This document shows positions 1 through 9,466 of a stretch of 47,016 bases of DNA, in pieces. The notes below the pieces were generated by a model. It saw only the letters and a program-made list of their open reading frames with translations. It had not been told where the DNA came from and did no database searches. The stretch is from Nocardioides sp. GTDB taxonomy: Bacteria; Actinomycetota; Actinomycetes; Propionibacteriales; Nocardioidaceae. The DNA is taken from NCBI GenBank assembly GCA_030698375.1, contig JAUYLL010000003.1:1-47016 (forward strand), written 5' to 3'. Position numbers and translations under genes: made by a program. Numbering within the stretch: the stretch's first letter is position 1; each line of letters opens with the position of its first letter.

Positions 1-162
1 TCACCCGCCCAGTGTGCTGGGTGTGTGCAACGTCGGGGTTCGTGGAACGATGTGCACCGCTCGCGCGTTGGTGCGTCGAGATCTCCGACCGAGGCAGAGG
101 ATGAACGGACAACAACCCAGGCTCACCGTGACGCGCGTGTATCTCCTTGAGGAGGCGTACCG

Positions 163-1563
163 GTGAGCATCCTCCTCTCGCTCCTGCTCGGCGTGCTGGT
201 CGTCCTTGCGATCACGGCCGCCACCGGCTACTTCGTGGCCCAGGAGTTTGCCTACATGGCGGTGGACCGTTCGCGGCTCGGGGCCCGGGCGGCGCAGGGC
301 GACGCAGCGGCGAAGCGCGCCCTGGCGGTCACCAGCCGGACGTCGTTCATGCTCTCGGGCGCCCAGCTCGGCATCACCGTGACCGCGCTGTTGGTCGGGT
401 ACGTCGCGGAACCCCTCATCGGGTCCTCCCTCGGCGAGCTGTTCGGTCTCGCCGGCGTCCCGACCGGGGTGGGGGTCGCGGTCGGCACGGTGATCGCGCT
501 GCTGTTCTCCACCCTCGTCCAGATGCTCTTCGGGGAGCTGTTCCCGAAGAACCTGGCCATCGCGCGCCCGGAGCCCCTGGCCCGTTGGCTCTCCCGGTCG
601 ACGCTGCTCTACCTGAAGGTGTGGGGGTGGCTCATCTGGGTCTTCGACCAGAGCTCGAACCTGCTGCTGCGTGTGCTGCGCGTGGAGCCGGTGCACGACG
701 TCGAGCACTCCGCGAACCCCCGCGACCTGCGCCACATCGTGGCCGACTCCCGCGAGGCCGGGGATCTGCCCGAGGAGCTGTCGTTGCTGCTGGACCGCGT
801 GCTGGACTTCCCCCGCCAGGACGTCGAGCACGCGATGCGGCCACGCCCCCGGGTCGACACGGTGCACGAGTCCCTCACCGTGGGTGAGGTGCGTGTGCTG
901 ATGGGCGGTGGCCACTCGCGCTACCCCGTCCTCGACGACGCGGGCTCGGTGCGCGGCGCGGTGCACCTGGTCGACGTGCTGGCCCACGGCGCCGCGGCGC
1001 GGTCCGCCGAGGAGCCGGTCACCAGTGTGGTCCGACCCGCGGTCGTGGTGCCCACAGTGATGTCGCTGCCCGATGCCCTGGCGGAGATGGTCGGTGCCCG
1101 GGACCAGATCGCGTGTGTCGTCGACGAGTACGGCGGGTTCGCCGGCATCGTCACGATCGAGGACCTGGTCGAGGAGGTCGTCGGCGAGATGACCGACGAG
1201 CACGACGAGCCGGAGGCCCCGCACGTGGTGCACGAGACCGGCGAGGGACCCGAGAGCTGGATGGTCCGGGGCGACACCCCGGTCGACGAGGCGGGCCGCG
1301 AGCTCGACCTGGAGCTGCCGCCCGGCGACTACGAGACCCTGGCCGGGTTGGTCATCGCCACCCACGGCTCGCTGCCCGGCGTGGGGGACCGGGTCCGCGT
1401 CCCGCTCCCGGTCGACGCCGCCGAGCTGGCCGCCGCCGACGACCCGCCCGGGCGGTTCCTGGAGCTGGAGGTGCTCGAGGTGGAGAACCACGTGCCGACC
1501 AGCCTGCGGGCCCTCGAGGTGCGCGTGCAGCCCGACGAGGCCGGGACCGAGGAGGAGTACTGA
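163..1563 (+). CDS. CNNM/CorC-type membrane protein with CBS pair and CorC_HlyC domain
   Basis: Membrane protein of 466 aa of the hemolysin-C/CorC/CNNM family, whose members are linked to magnesium or cobalt efflux and ion homeostasis. It has an N-terminal DUF21 membrane domain (about residues 1-180) opening with hydrophobic helices, and the family motif GELFPKNLAIARP. A CBS pair follows (about 200-340, including VVDEYGGFAGIVTIEDLVEE), then a C-terminal CorC_HlyC domain (about 360-450, PGDYETLAGLV). The GTG start has a clear GAGGAGG ribosome-binding site 7-8 nt upstream. Its stop overlaps the next start by one base (TGATG), so the pair is translationally coupled. The same long-plus-short pairing recurs at 41904-44365. 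The family is certain; the ion is not. Confidence 0.93.
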   Translation: MSILLSLLLGVLVVLAITAATGYFVAQEFAYMAVDRSRLGARAAQGDAAAKRALAVTSRTSFMLSGAQLGITVTALLVGYVAEPLIGSSLGELFGLAGVPTGVGVAVGTVIALLFSTLVQMLFGELFPKNLAIARPEPLARWLSRSTLLYLKVWGWLIWVFDQSSNLLLRVLRVEPVHDVEHSANPRDLRHIVADSREAGDLPEELSLLLDRVLDFPRQDVEHAMRPRPRVDTVHESLTVGEVRVLMGGGHSRYPVLDDAGSVRGAVHLVDVLAHGAAARSAEEPVTSVVRPAVVVPTVMSLPDALAEMVGARDQIACVVDEYGGFAGIVTIEDLVEEVVGEMTDEHDEPEAPHVVHETGEGPESWMVRGDTPVDEAGRELDLELPPGDYETLAGLVIATHGSLPGVGDRVRVPLPVDAAELAAADDPPGRFLELEVLEVENHVPTSLRALEVRVQPDEAGTEEEY

Positions 1564-2594
1564 TGGACAACCCCTGGGTCATCGTCGTCGTCACCGCCGC
1601 CATCATCGCGGCGAGCGCGTTCTTCGTGGCGGTGGAGTTCGCGCTCATCGCCGCCAAGCGGCACCGTCTGGAGGACGCCGCGACCGAGAGCCGCTCGGCA
1701 CGCGCCGCCCTGCGCAGCGCCTCCGAGCTCACCGTGCTGCTCGCCGGCTCGCAGCTCGGCATCACCGTCTGTGCGCTCGCGCTCGGTGCCATCACGAAGC
1801 CGGCGGTCCACTACGCCCTGCGGCCGGTCATCGAGGGCTGGGGGGCGCCGTACTGGGTGGCTGACGTCGTCGGCTTCGCGCTTGCGCTCGCCGTGGTCAC
1901 GTTCCTGCACCTCGTGGTGGGGGAGATGGCACCGAAGTCCTGGGCCATCGCCCACCCGGAGCGGTCGGCCACCATGCTGGCGCTGCCGATGCGTGCGTTC
2001 ATGTGGGTCACCCGACCCTTGCTCGTCGCGCTCAACAACGGTGCGAACTGGTGCCTGCGGCGGGTCGGGGTCGATCCCGTCGACGAGGTCGCGACGGGTC
2101 AGAACCCCGACGACCTGCGCCAGCTGCTGGAGCACTCCGCGAACGTCGGGGCGCTCGACGCCCGGTTCTCGCAGCAGCTCTCGGGTGCGCTCGACCTGGC
2201 CCGCACCCGGGTCGGGGAGCTGGTGCGCGCCCAACGGCCGATCGCCGTCCCGCACGACGGGACCGTCGCCGACGTGCAGGAGGCCAGCCGGACCTCCGGT
2301 CACCTGCGCATCCTCGTGGGACCCGTCGACCGTCCCACCGGACTGGTCCACGTGCGCGACACGCTCGCCCTGCAGGACTCCGCGTCGGTTGCGGAGCTCG
2401 TTCGGGAGTGCCACCGGCTGGAGCCGACGGCCAGCGTGCTGGATGCGCTCTCGCAGATGCGTGCCGCCAGCGTGCAGCTTGCGCTGGTGCCCCGTGAGGA
2501 TGGCACCGACGGGGTCGTCACGATCGCGGACATGTTGCGCGGGCTCTTCACCCCGGGCGCCGAGGAGAGGCAGCCAGCGCCTCCGCTGGGGTGA
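1563..2594 (+). CDS. CNNM-family CBS membrane protein, short form
   Basis: A 343-aa partner of the upstream gene in the same family. The DUF21 membrane domain (about residues 1-185) contains GEMAPKSWAIAHPE, the counterpart of the usual PKN motif, here with serine. A CBS pair occupies roughly 205-330 (VTIADMLRGLF). The protein stops right after the CBS domains, so the CorC_HlyC domain of its neighbour is absent. The ATG overlaps the upstream TGA by one base. A long/short pair like this probably forms a heteromeric complex, which is inference. Ion specificity cannot be read from the sequence. Confidence 0.9.
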   Translation: MDNPWVIVVVTAAIIAASAFFVAVEFALIAAKRHRLEDAATESRSARAALRSASELTVLLAGSQLGITVCALALGAITKPAVHYALRPVIEGWGAPYWVADVVGFALALAVVTFLHLVVGEMAPKSWAIAHPERSATMLALPMRAFMWVTRPLLVALNNGANWCLRRVGVDPVDEVATGQNPDDLRQLLEHSANVGALDARFSQQLSGALDLARTRVGELVRAQRPIAVPHDGTVADVQEASRTSGHLRILVGPVDRPTGLVHVRDTLALQDSASVAELVRECHRLEPTASVLDALSQMRAASVQLALVPREDGTDGVVTIADMLRGLFTPGAEERQPAPPLG

Positions 2595-2689
2595 CCGCCC
2601 GCATGGCGCTGGGCCCCAGGGGTACCTCATCTGTTCGCGTGGACCGGTCGGTCCGCGCTCCCGAACCGACAGGTACGAGGAGGAGCGGC

Positions 2690-3868
2690 ATGCGTGCAGT
2701 GACCTGGCAGGGCCCCCGTGACGTCCGTGTGGAGACGGTGGCCGACCCGCAGATCCAGCAGACGACGGATGCCGTCATCAAGGTGACCTCGAGCGGGATC
2801 TGCGGCTCTGACCTGCACCTGTACGAGGTGCTCGCGCCGTTCATGGCCGCGGGCGACATCCTCGGGCACGAGCCGATGGGCATCGTCGAGGAGGTCGGCA
2901 GCGAGGTCACCTCGATCAAGCCGGGCGACCGGGTGGTCATCCCGTTCCAGATCTCCTGCGGCAGCTGCTTCATGTGCGACCGCGGGCTCAACACGCAGTG
3001 CGAGACGACGCAGATGACCGAGAAGGGCATGGGTGCGCCACTGTTCGGCTACACGGAACTCTACGGCTCCGTGCCGGGCGCCCAGGCGGAGTACCTGCGC
3101 GTGCCCCAGGCGCACTACGGCCCGATCGTGGTGCCCGAGGGGCCGCCCGACGATCGCTTCGTCTACCTCTCCGACGTGCTGCCGACCGCCTACCAGGCGA
3201 TCGAGTACGCCGGCACCCGTGCCGGCGACAGCCTGGTCGTGCTGGGGCTCGGCCCGATCGGTGACATGGCCTGCCGGCTGGCCCACCACCGCGGCGCACG
3301 GGTGATCGGCGTCGACCCCGTGCCGGAGCGCCGCGCCCGTCTCGCCGCACGAGGCATCGAGACCCTCGACCCGGCCGAGGTCGACTCGGTGGGGGAGACG
3401 GTCCACGAGCTCACCTCGGGGCGCGGGGCCGACGCCACCGTCGACGCCGTCGGCATGGAGGCGCACGGCTCCCGGAGCGTCGAGCTCGTCCACAAGGTCG
3501 TCGGACTGCTGCCGGACTCCGTCGCCAAGCCGATGATGTTGAAGGCTGGTGTCGACCGGCTGGCCGCGCTCCACGACGCCATCGAGACCACCCGTCGCGG
3601 AGGCACGGTCTCCATCTCCGGGGTGTACGGCGGAGCCGCCGACCCGATGCCGCTGCTCAGGATGTTCGACAAGCAGCTGACGTTCCGCATGGGGCAGGCC
3701 AACGTCAAGCGCTGGGTCGACGACCTGCTGCCATTGCTGGGGGACGAGGACCCGCTCGGGGTCGAGGACTTCGCCACCCATCACATCTCCCTCGACGAGG
3801 CCCCCGACTACTACGAGAAGTTCCAGAAGAAAACCGACGGCGTCGTCAAGGCGGTGATCCGCCCGTGA
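2690..3868 (+). CDS. Zinc-dependent alcohol dehydrogenase (MDR superfamily)
   Basis: Medium-chain dehydrogenase of 392 aa, probably oxidising an alcohol or formaldehyde adduct with NAD(P) in the cytoplasm. Catalytic zinc ligands are visible at Cys38 (GICGSDLH) and His60-Glu61 (GHEP). A structural zinc lobe is formed by Cys90, Cys93, Cys96 and Cys104. The Rossmann nucleotide loop is VLGLGPIGDMA. The long insertion after the structural zinc resembles the formaldehyde-dehydrogenase-like branch of the family. An earlier in-frame start exists, but the ATG chosen has GGAGGAG directly upstream and begins at the conserved MRAVTW. The stop overlaps the F420 oxidoreductase start by four bases (GTGA), so the two are co-translated. 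The substrate is unknown. Confidence 0.93.
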   Translation: MRAVTWQGPRDVRVETVADPQIQQTTDAVIKVTSSGICGSDLHLYEVLAPFMAAGDILGHEPMGIVEEVGSEVTSIKPGDRVVIPFQISCGSCFMCDRGLNTQCETTQMTEKGMGAPLFGYTELYGSVPGAQAEYLRVPQAHYGPIVVPEGPPDDRFVYLSDVLPTAYQAIEYAGTRAGDSLVVLGLGPIGDMACRLAHHRGARVIGVDPVPERRARLAARGIETLDPAEVDSVGETVHELTSGRGADATVDAVGMEAHGSRSVELVHKVVGLLPDSVAKPMMLKAGVDRLAALHDAIETTRRGGTVSISGVYGGAADPMPLLRMFDKQLTFRMGQANVKRWVDDLLPLLGDEDPLGVEDFATHHISLDEAPDYYEKFQKKTDGVVKAVIRP

Positions 3869-4821
3869 GCCCGCGTTTCGGCTACTTCCTCTCCACGGAG
3901 GAGCATTCGCCAGCGGCCCTGGTCGAGCAGGCCCGCCTCGCGGAGAAGGCCGGCTTCGAGCACCTGTGGATCAGCGACCACTTCCACCCGTGGAACGAGG
4001 AGCAGGGCGAGAGTCCGTTCGTGTGGTCGGTGATCGGCGCGATCTCCCAGGTCTGCGACCTGCCGGTCACCACCGCCGTTACCTGCCCGACGGTGCGGAC
4101 GCACCCGGCGGTCATCGCCCAGGCCGCCGCGACCAGCGCAGTGATGCTCGAGGGCAGGTTCATCCTGGGTGTCGGCAGCGGTGAGGCGCTCAACGAGCAC
4201 GTTCTCGGAGACCCGTGGCCCTCGGTGGACGTGCGCCTGGAGATGCTCGAGGAGGCCGTGGAGGTCATCCGTCGTCTGTGGACCGGCGAGTTCGTCAACC
4301 ACCGCGGTCGCTTCTACACCGTCGATAACGCCCGGATCTACACGTTGCCCGACGAGCCGCCGCCGATCTACATGTCCGGCTTCGGGGCGAAGGCCACCGA
4401 CGTGGCCGCCCGGATCGCCGACGGCTACCAGACCACCAGCCCCGACCCGGAGCTGCTGGGCAGGTTCCGGGAGGCCTCGGGCGGAAAGCCCGCCCAGGTC
4501 GGGTTCAAGGTGAGCTGGGCGGACAGCGAGGACGAGGGCGCCGAGATCGCCCACCGCCTCTGGGCGAACGCAGGGCTGCCCGGCGAGCTCGCGCAGGTGC
4601 TGCCGTCGCCCGTGCACTTCGAGCAGGCATCGCAGCTGGTCACCGAGGAACAGACCCGCGACAGCGTCGTCTGCGGCCCGGATCTCGACCGTCACGTCGA
4701 GGCATTCACGCCGTACGTCGAGGCCGGGTTCGAGGAGGTCTTCGTCAGCAACATGGGGCCGCACTACCGCGAGATGCTGGCGGCGTACGGCGAGCACGTG
4801 TTGCCCGCGCTGCGGTCCTGA
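3865..4821 (+). CDS. F420-dependent LLM-class oxidoreductase, glucose-6-phosphate dehydrogenase-like
   Basis: A 318-aa luciferase-like monooxygenase-fold enzyme that uses coenzyme F420. SDHFHPW (about residues 37-43) and the GVGSGEALNEH loop are characteristic of the F420-dependent glucose-6-phosphate dehydrogenase/FGD-like branch (TIGR03557 type), which reduces F420. The length matches the family. The GTG start overlaps the TGA of the alcohol dehydrogenase by four bases, so the two genes probably act together, for example in oxidising an alcohol with hydride transfer to F420 (inference). Whether the substrate is a sugar phosphate or another alcohol cannot be decided. Confidence 0.9.
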   Translation: MSPRFGYFLSTEEHSPAALVEQARLAEKAGFEHLWISDHFHPWNEEQGESPFVWSVIGAISQVCDLPVTTAVTCPTVRTHPAVIAQAAATSAVMLEGRFILGVGSGEALNEHVLGDPWPSVDVRLEMLEEAVEVIRRLWTGEFVNHRGRFYTVDNARIYTLPDEPPPIYMSGFGAKATDVAARIADGYQTTSPDPELLGRFREASGGKPAQVGFKVSWADSEDEGAEIAHRLWANAGLPGELAQVLPSPVHFEQASQLVTEEQTRDSVVCGPDLDRHVEAFTPYVEAGFEEVFVSNMGPHYREMLAAYGEHVLPALRS

Positions 4822-4945
4822 GCCAGCGGGCCGTGACGTGAGACGCGCCACAATGAGATCTGTGTGACAGTGCCTCGTGTCAGATGCGCCCTAGGCTCCG
4901 TCGGGCGCGGTGCTCACCGCGCGTCCCGACCTCTCAGGAGCCAGC

Positions 4946-5512
4946 GTGCAGCGCATCACGTCCGTGTCCAGGTTCGCGATCGTGGCGATGGCGGGTGGCG
5001 CGGTGCTGCTGGCCGGTCTTCCGGGGACGGCCGTCGCTTCCCCCGCCCCGGTTCCCGCGACGAGCGTGACTGTGCTGGCCGGCCCGGCTGTCGTTCTGGC
5101 CCGCACGGCCTCGACGCCGCAGGCCCAGCGCCTGACGAAGGTGAAGCGGTCCACCCGCCGCCTGGGGCGCACCACCATGCGGGAGTACCAGGCGGTCCGG
5201 GACGACCCGCGCCTGCCCCAGTTGCGGTCCGACGTCGCCCGGGAGATCAGCGAGCTCGCCCGCGAGGGCCAGCGGCGCGTGAACAGCCGGCTCATCACCC
5301 TCCAGGACGTGAAGCGGGTCGAGCGGGCGAAGAAGATCCGCGCCCGGATCGCCAAGGAGGACCCCGCCGAGGTGGCGGCCATGGTCGATGCGGCGATCGC
5401 CGACCAGGAGGCCAAGGACGCCGAGTACGGGCTCTTCTCGAGCCTGCTGCGCAGCAACGAGGGCGGCGCCCTCGGCCCGGTCGTCAGGATCCTCAAGGAC
5501 CTCGGGCTCTGA
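4946..5512 (+). CDS. Secreted charged helical protein of unknown function
   Basis: A 188-aa protein I do not recognise. An N-terminal signal peptide is visible: basic start, a hydrophobic stretch around residues 11-28 (IVAMAGGAVLLAGLPG) and an AVAS-type cleavage site. It is followed by an Ala/Pro/Val-rich linker and a charged, probably all-helical domain (about 75-160) rich in Arg, Lys and Glu. The GTG start is chosen for CAGGAG six bases upstream; an in-frame ATG 36 nt earlier has no good ribosome-binding site. It stands alone, with a strong hairpin behind it. Likely an extracytoplasmic protein. Confidence 0.75.
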   Translation: MQRITSVSRFAIVAMAGGAVLLAGLPGTAVASPAPVPATSVTVLAGPAVVLARTASTPQAQRLTKVKRSTRRLGRTTMREYQAVRDDPRLPQLRSDVAREISELAREGQRRVNSRLITLQDVKRVERAKKIRARIAKEDPAEVAAMVDAAIADQEAKDAEYGLFSSLLRSNEGGALGPVVRILKDLGL

Positions 5513-5537
5513 GCCTCGCCGCCGCGCGGTGAGACGT

Positions 5538-5565
5538 CCGCCGGCCCGAGAGAAGGGGCCGGCGG
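5538..5565 (+). terminator. GC-rich hairpin, probable terminator
   Basis: A perfect 10-bp stem (CCGCCGGCCC / GGGCCGGCGG) with an 8-nt loop lies between the secreted protein and dgt. There is no T-tract, as is usual for high-GC actinobacterial terminators. It ends 19 nt before the dgt ATG, so it could also lie in the dgt leader. Confidence 0.6.
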
Positions 5566-5584
5566 GCAGTAGGGTGCTCGGGCC

Positions 5585-6901
5585 ATGACCCTGCCACCAC
5601 CCGGTCCCTCGTCCTGGGACGAGCTGTACGACGACCACGCCCGCGAGCGTCTCGTCGGCGAGCCGGTGAAGCGGGTGGACGCCCCGGAGCGCACCCCGTA
5701 CGAGCGGGACCGCGCACGCGTCGTGCACAGCGCCTCGCTGCGTCGCCTGGCGGCGAAGACCCAGGTGGTCGGCCCGCAGAGCGACGACTTCGTCCGCAAT
5801 CGGCTCACCCACAGCCTCGAGGTGGCCCAGGTCGGACGCGACGTCGCCCACGTCCTGGGCTGCCACCCCGACGTCGTCGAGACCGCCGCGCTCGCCCACG
5901 ACCTCGGGCACCCACCCTTCGGCCATAACGGCGAGCGTCTGCTCGACGACCTTGCGGCCTCCTGCGGCGGGTTCGAGGGCAACGCGCAGACCCTGCGCCT
6001 GCTGACCCGGCTGGAGGCCAAGTCGGCTGACGCCGACGGCCGGTCGCTCGGGCTGAACCTGACCCGGGCCACGCTCGACGCCTGCACGAAGTACCCCTGG
6101 ACGCGCGCCGACGCGACCGAGCCCGTGGGTTACCACTCCGACGGCTCGGCCAAGCAGGGGCGCAAGTTCGGCGTCTACGACGACGACCTACCGGTCTTCC
6201 GCTGGCTGCGGTCCGGGGTGCCCGGTCGTCGGCGGTGCGTGGAGGCGCAGGTGATGGACTTCGCCGACGACGTCGCCTACTCGGTGCACGACGTCGAGGA
6301 CGGCGTGGTGGCGGGACGGATCCAGCTCGGCTGGCTGGAGTCGCCCGAGGAGCGTGCGGTGGTCGGCGAGACGGTGCGGGAGTGGTACCTCCCCGGGGTG
6401 GTGGACGCGGCGCTGGAGGAGGCGTTCGCCTCGCTGCGGACGATCGGCTCCTGGCCCGAGACGCCGTACGACGGCACGCGCCCCGCGCTGGCCTCGCTGA
6501 AGAACCTCACCAGTGACCTGATCGGCCGGTTCTGCGGCAGCGTCCAGCACGCGACGCGCGCGGCGTACGGCTCAGCACCTCTCGTGCGGCACCACGCCGA
6601 CCTGGTGGTCCCGGAGGGCACCGCCACCGAGGTGGCCCTGCTCAAGGGCATCGCCGCCCACTACGTGATGCGCGCCGACGACCGGCTGCGGTTGATGGAA
6701 CGGCAGCGCACGCTGCTCGCCGAGCTCGTCGAGGCGCTGGTGGAGGGCCCCGACGAGCTCCTGGAGCCGGCGTTCCGCCAGGACCTGGCGGGGCTCTCCG
6801 GCGACGCCGCACGGCTGCGGGTGGTCGTCGACCAGGTGGCCTCGTTGACCGACGGGTCGGCGGTCGACTGGCACGCCCGGCTCGTCCGAGGCGGCCCGTA
6901 G
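5585..6901 (+). CDS. dgt: Deoxyguanosinetriphosphate triphosphohydrolase-like protein
   Basis: HD-domain dNTPase of 438 aa that hydrolyses deoxynucleoside triphosphates to deoxynucleoside and triphosphate. The metal-binding HD residues are visible: His76 in THSLEVAQVGR, His105-Asp106 in ALAHDLGHPPFGHNGE, and the later Asp in DFADDVAYSVHDVED. Length is normal for the type-2 dGTPase-like group. It lies just upstream of dnaG, an arrangement common in actinobacteria, and the stop is only about 10 nt from the primase start, so they form one operon linking dNTP control with replication. Confidence 0.95.
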   Translation: MTLPPPGPSSWDELYDDHARERLVGEPVKRVDAPERTPYERDRARVVHSASLRRLAAKTQVVGPQSDDFVRNRLTHSLEVAQVGRDVAHVLGCHPDVVETAALAHDLGHPPFGHNGERLLDDLAASCGGFEGNAQTLRLLTRLEAKSADADGRSLGLNLTRATLDACTKYPWTRADATEPVGYHSDGSAKQGRKFGVYDDDLPVFRWLRSGVPGRRRCVEAQVMDFADDVAYSVHDVEDGVVAGRIQLGWLESPEERAVVGETVREWYLPGVVDAALEEAFASLRTIGSWPETPYDGTRPALASLKNLTSDLIGRFCGSVQHATRAAYGSAPLVRHHADLVVPEGTATEVALLKGIAAHYVMRADDRLRLMERQRTLLAELVEALVEGPDELLEPAFRQDLAGLSGDAARLRVVVDQVASLTDGSAVDWHARLVRGGP

Positions 6902-6911
6902 ACTCCGCGAC

Positions 6912-8804
6912 GTGGCAGGGCTGATCAAGGACGAGGACATCGCAACCGTCCGCGAGCGCGCCCGGATCGACGAGGTCGTCAGCGACTACGTCACGCTCCG
7001 CAACGCCGGGGGCGGCTCGATGAAGGGCCTGTGCCCGTTCCACGACGAGAAGTCGCCGTCCTTCCACGTGACGCCCTCGCGGAATTTCTACCACTGCTTC
7101 GGGTGCGAGGCCGGCGGCGACGTCATCAAGTTCGTCATGGAGATCGAGGGCCTCGGCTTCAGCGACGCCGTCGAGCGTCTCGCCGACAAGGTGGGGGTGC
7201 AGCTCCGCTACACCGAGGGTGCCCCAACCGGGCCGCGGCGCGACGCGGGCCAGCGCTCCCGGCTGATCGACGCCCACCGCGTCGCCCAGGAGTTCTACGC
7301 CGACCAGCTCACGACCCCGGACGCGATGGCGGCCCGGCAGTTCCTCGACGGGCGCGGGTTCGATCGCGAGGCGGCTGCGACCTTCGGCGTCGGGTTCGCG
7401 CCGCGGGGAGGGGAGGCCCTGCTGCGCCACCTGCGCCAGAAGGGCTTCCGCGACGAGGAGCTCGTCACCGCAGGGCTGGTCGCCCAGGGCCGCAGCGCCT
7501 ACGACCGCTTCCGGGGGCGGCTGCTATGGCCGATCCGGGAGACCAACGGCGACACCATCGGGTTCGGGGCGCGCCGCATCTTCGACGACGACCGGATCGA
7601 CGCGAAGTACCTCAACACCCCCGACAGCCCCATCTACAAGAAGAGCCATGTGCTCTACGGCATCGACCTCGCGCGCCGCGAGATCGCCCGCTCCTCCCAG
7701 GCGGTCGTGGTGGAGGGCTACACCGACGTGATGGCCTGCCACCTGGCCGGGATCGGCACCGCCGTGGCCACCTGCGGCACGGCCTTCGGCGAGGACCACG
7801 GCCGGGTGCTGCGGCGCCTGCTCCACGACCACGAGGAGTTCCGGGGTGAGGTGATCTTCACCTTCGACGGTGACGCCGCGGGTCAGAAAGCGGCGCTGCG
7901 GGCCTTCGGCGGCGACCAGCAGTTCGTGTCCCAGACCTACGTCGCCGTCGAACCCGACGGCCTGGACCCCTGCGACCTGCGCCTGCAGAAGGGTGACGCC
8001 GCGGTGCGCGACCTCGTGGCCCGGCGGGTCCCGCTCTACCGCTTCGTGCTCGGCAACGTGGTCGCGCGCTACGACCTCGACCGTGCCGACGGTCGGGTCG
8101 ACGCCCTGCGTGAGGCGGCCAAGCTGGTCTCGAGCATCCGCGACCGCTCCAAGGTCGAGGCGTTCGCCCGCGAGCTCGCCGGCATGGTCGGGCTCGATGT
8201 CGAGGACGCCCGTCGCGAGGTGCGCCGGGCCGCCGCACGTGGCCCGGAACAGCCGCGCGGACGACGTGAGCGCGCCGGCCCCGGTTCGCAGGGCGCACCC
8301 GACCAGGCCGCGCCGCGGGACCCCGTCCCGGACCCGCGCGATCCCCGCTTCTCCATGGAGCGGGAGACGTTGAAGCTGGTCGTCCAGCACCCTTCCCTCG
8401 TGGGGCCATCGGCCGCCGACGTCGACGCCGCCGATTTCCTCCACCCGCACTACCGAGCGCTGTGGGAGGCGGTCGTGGCGTGCGGGGGGCCCGCGGCAGC
8501 CGATGACACCTGGGGCACCCGCCTGGGTGCGGCGCTCCCCGACCCGGCCCTCGAGCAGGTGCTCAGTGCCCTCGCGGTCGAGCCGCTGCGCTCGTCCAAG
8601 GAGGCCGACGCCGGCTACGTCGCCGCCCACGTCTTCCGGCTCCAGGAGCTCACCGCGATGCGTCGCATCGCTGAGCTCAAGTCCCGGCTCCAGCGCACCA
8701 ACCCGGTCGATGACGCCGGTGACTACAACCGGATGTTCGGTGAGCTCGTGGCGCTCGAGCAGCATCGACGCACGCTGCGCGACAAGGCGGTCGGCGGTGG
8801 CTGA
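6912..8804 (+). CDS. dnaG: DNA primase
   Basis: DnaG of 630 aa, which makes RNA primers at the replication fork. The N-terminal CHC2 zinc finger has ligands Cys41, His44, Cys62 and Cys65 (CPFH ... CFGC). The TOPRIM catalytic core shows VVVEGYTDVMACH and FTFDGDAAGQK with the conserved Glu and Asp-x-Asp residues. A Pro/Arg/Gly-rich linker (about residues 440-475) precedes the helicase-binding C-terminal domain. The GTG start has no obvious Shine-Dalgarno sequence and sits 10 nt after the dgt stop, so it relies on coupling or weak initiation. The 3' end overlaps the next gene by eight bases. Confidence 0.97.
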   Translation: MAGLIKDEDIATVRERARIDEVVSDYVTLRNAGGGSMKGLCPFHDEKSPSFHVTPSRNFYHCFGCEAGGDVIKFVMEIEGLGFSDAVERLADKVGVQLRYTEGAPTGPRRDAGQRSRLIDAHRVAQEFYADQLTTPDAMAARQFLDGRGFDREAAATFGVGFAPRGGEALLRHLRQKGFRDEELVTAGLVAQGRSAYDRFRGRLLWPIRETNGDTIGFGARRIFDDDRIDAKYLNTPDSPIYKKSHVLYGIDLARREIARSSQAVVVEGYTDVMACHLAGIGTAVATCGTAFGEDHGRVLRRLLHDHEEFRGEVIFTFDGDAAGQKAALRAFGGDQQFVSQTYVAVEPDGLDPCDLRLQKGDAAVRDLVARRVPLYRFVLGNVVARYDLDRADGRVDALREAAKLVSSIRDRSKVEAFARELAGMVGLDVEDARREVRRAAARGPEQPRGRRERAGPGSQGAPDQAAPRDPVPDPRDPRFSMERETLKLVVQHPSLVGPSAADVDAADFLHPHYRALWEAVVACGGPAAADDTWGTRLGAALPDPALEQVLSALAVEPLRSSKEADAGYVAAHVFRLQELTAMRRIAELKSRLQRTNPVDDAGDYNRMFGELVALEQHRRTLRDKAVGGG

Positions 8805-9348
8805 CCCGACCCCGGGCCGGGTGCGTCGCAGCATCGCGGTGCCCCGTGAGGTGGCCCGGCGTGCTGGTCTCGGGCGGTTCGGCCGGGTCCTCGCCGGCGC
8901 CCTTGCCGACGACGGGACCTGGTTGCTCGGCACCCGGGACGCGTTGGTGCGCGTGCCGCTGCAGGGGGAGCCGGCTGTGCTTCCGTGGGAGCAGGTCGAG
9001 CACGCCGACTGGAGCAAGGACGGGGCGCGCCTGCGCATCACGGAGGTGGGTGCCTACGGCGAGCCGCGGCCCGAGCACGTCCACGCGATGAGCGACCCGG
9101 GGCTCCTGGTGGACCTGGTCCGGGAGCGGGTGACCGCCAGCGTGGTGCTGCAGCGGCACGCCGTCGTGCGCGAGGGCCGAGGTCTGTTCGTGATCGGACG
9201 CCGGGCCCCGCGCGGGGCGGGGGCGGTGCACTGGATGTTCGCCTTCGACGCGGGCCTCGACCCCACAGACCCGGCCGTGCGGGCGGCTGCACAGCTGGCC
9301 CTTGCGGAGGCCTGCGCGGAGATCGGCGCGGACCCGGCCCAGATTTAG
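8797..9348 (+). CDS. Conserved actinobacterial hypothetical protein downstream of dnaG
   Basis: A 183-aa cytoplasmic protein without signal peptide or membrane segments. It resembles small conserved proteins often found after dnaG in actinobacteria; I do not know a function. The N-terminal half is beta-rich (GTWLLGTRDALVRVP), followed by a WEQVEHADWSKDGARL segment and a C-terminal helix (AAQLALAEACAEIG). The GTG start lies inside the last codons of dnaG (eight-base overlap), so it is co-translated with the primase. tRNA-Asn follows on the same strand. Confidence 0.8.
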   Translation: MADPTPGRVRRSIAVPREVARRAGLGRFGRVLAGALADDGTWLLGTRDALVRVPLQGEPAVLPWEQVEHADWSKDGARLRITEVGAYGEPRPEHVHAMSDPGLLVDLVRERVTASVVLQRHAVVREGRGLFVIGRRAPRGAGAVHWMFAFDAGLDPTDPAVRAAAQLALAEACAEIGADPAQI

Positions 9349-9387
9349 AGTCGCGCGCGTTCCTTGCTAATGTGTGCCCGCTGCGAT

Positions 9388-9459
9388 CCCCTGTAGCTCA
9401 ACTGGCAGAGCATTCGGCTGTTAACCGGAGGGTTGTTGGTTCGAGTCCAACCGGGGGAG
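9388..9459 (+). tRNA. tRNA-Asn (GTT)
   Basis: A complete cloverleaf is visible. The acceptor stem is TCCCCTG / CGGGGGA. The anticodon stem TTCGG / CCGGA encloses the loop CTGTTAA with anticodon GTT. The T arm is GTTGG-TTCGAGT-CCAAC, and the discriminator is G. CCA is not encoded. A terminator follows within 10 nt, and the accessory island starts directly behind it. Confidence 0.97.
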
Positions 9460-9466
9460 CCCCAAG

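Noticed and set aside
1..1491. Long open frame on the minus strand
   Set aside because: It is antisense to the CNNM gene; its translation is Arg/His/Gly-rich with no family signal. High GC leaves many such frames open; the same applies to minus frames at 7524-9041, 3811-4851 and 35460-37640.
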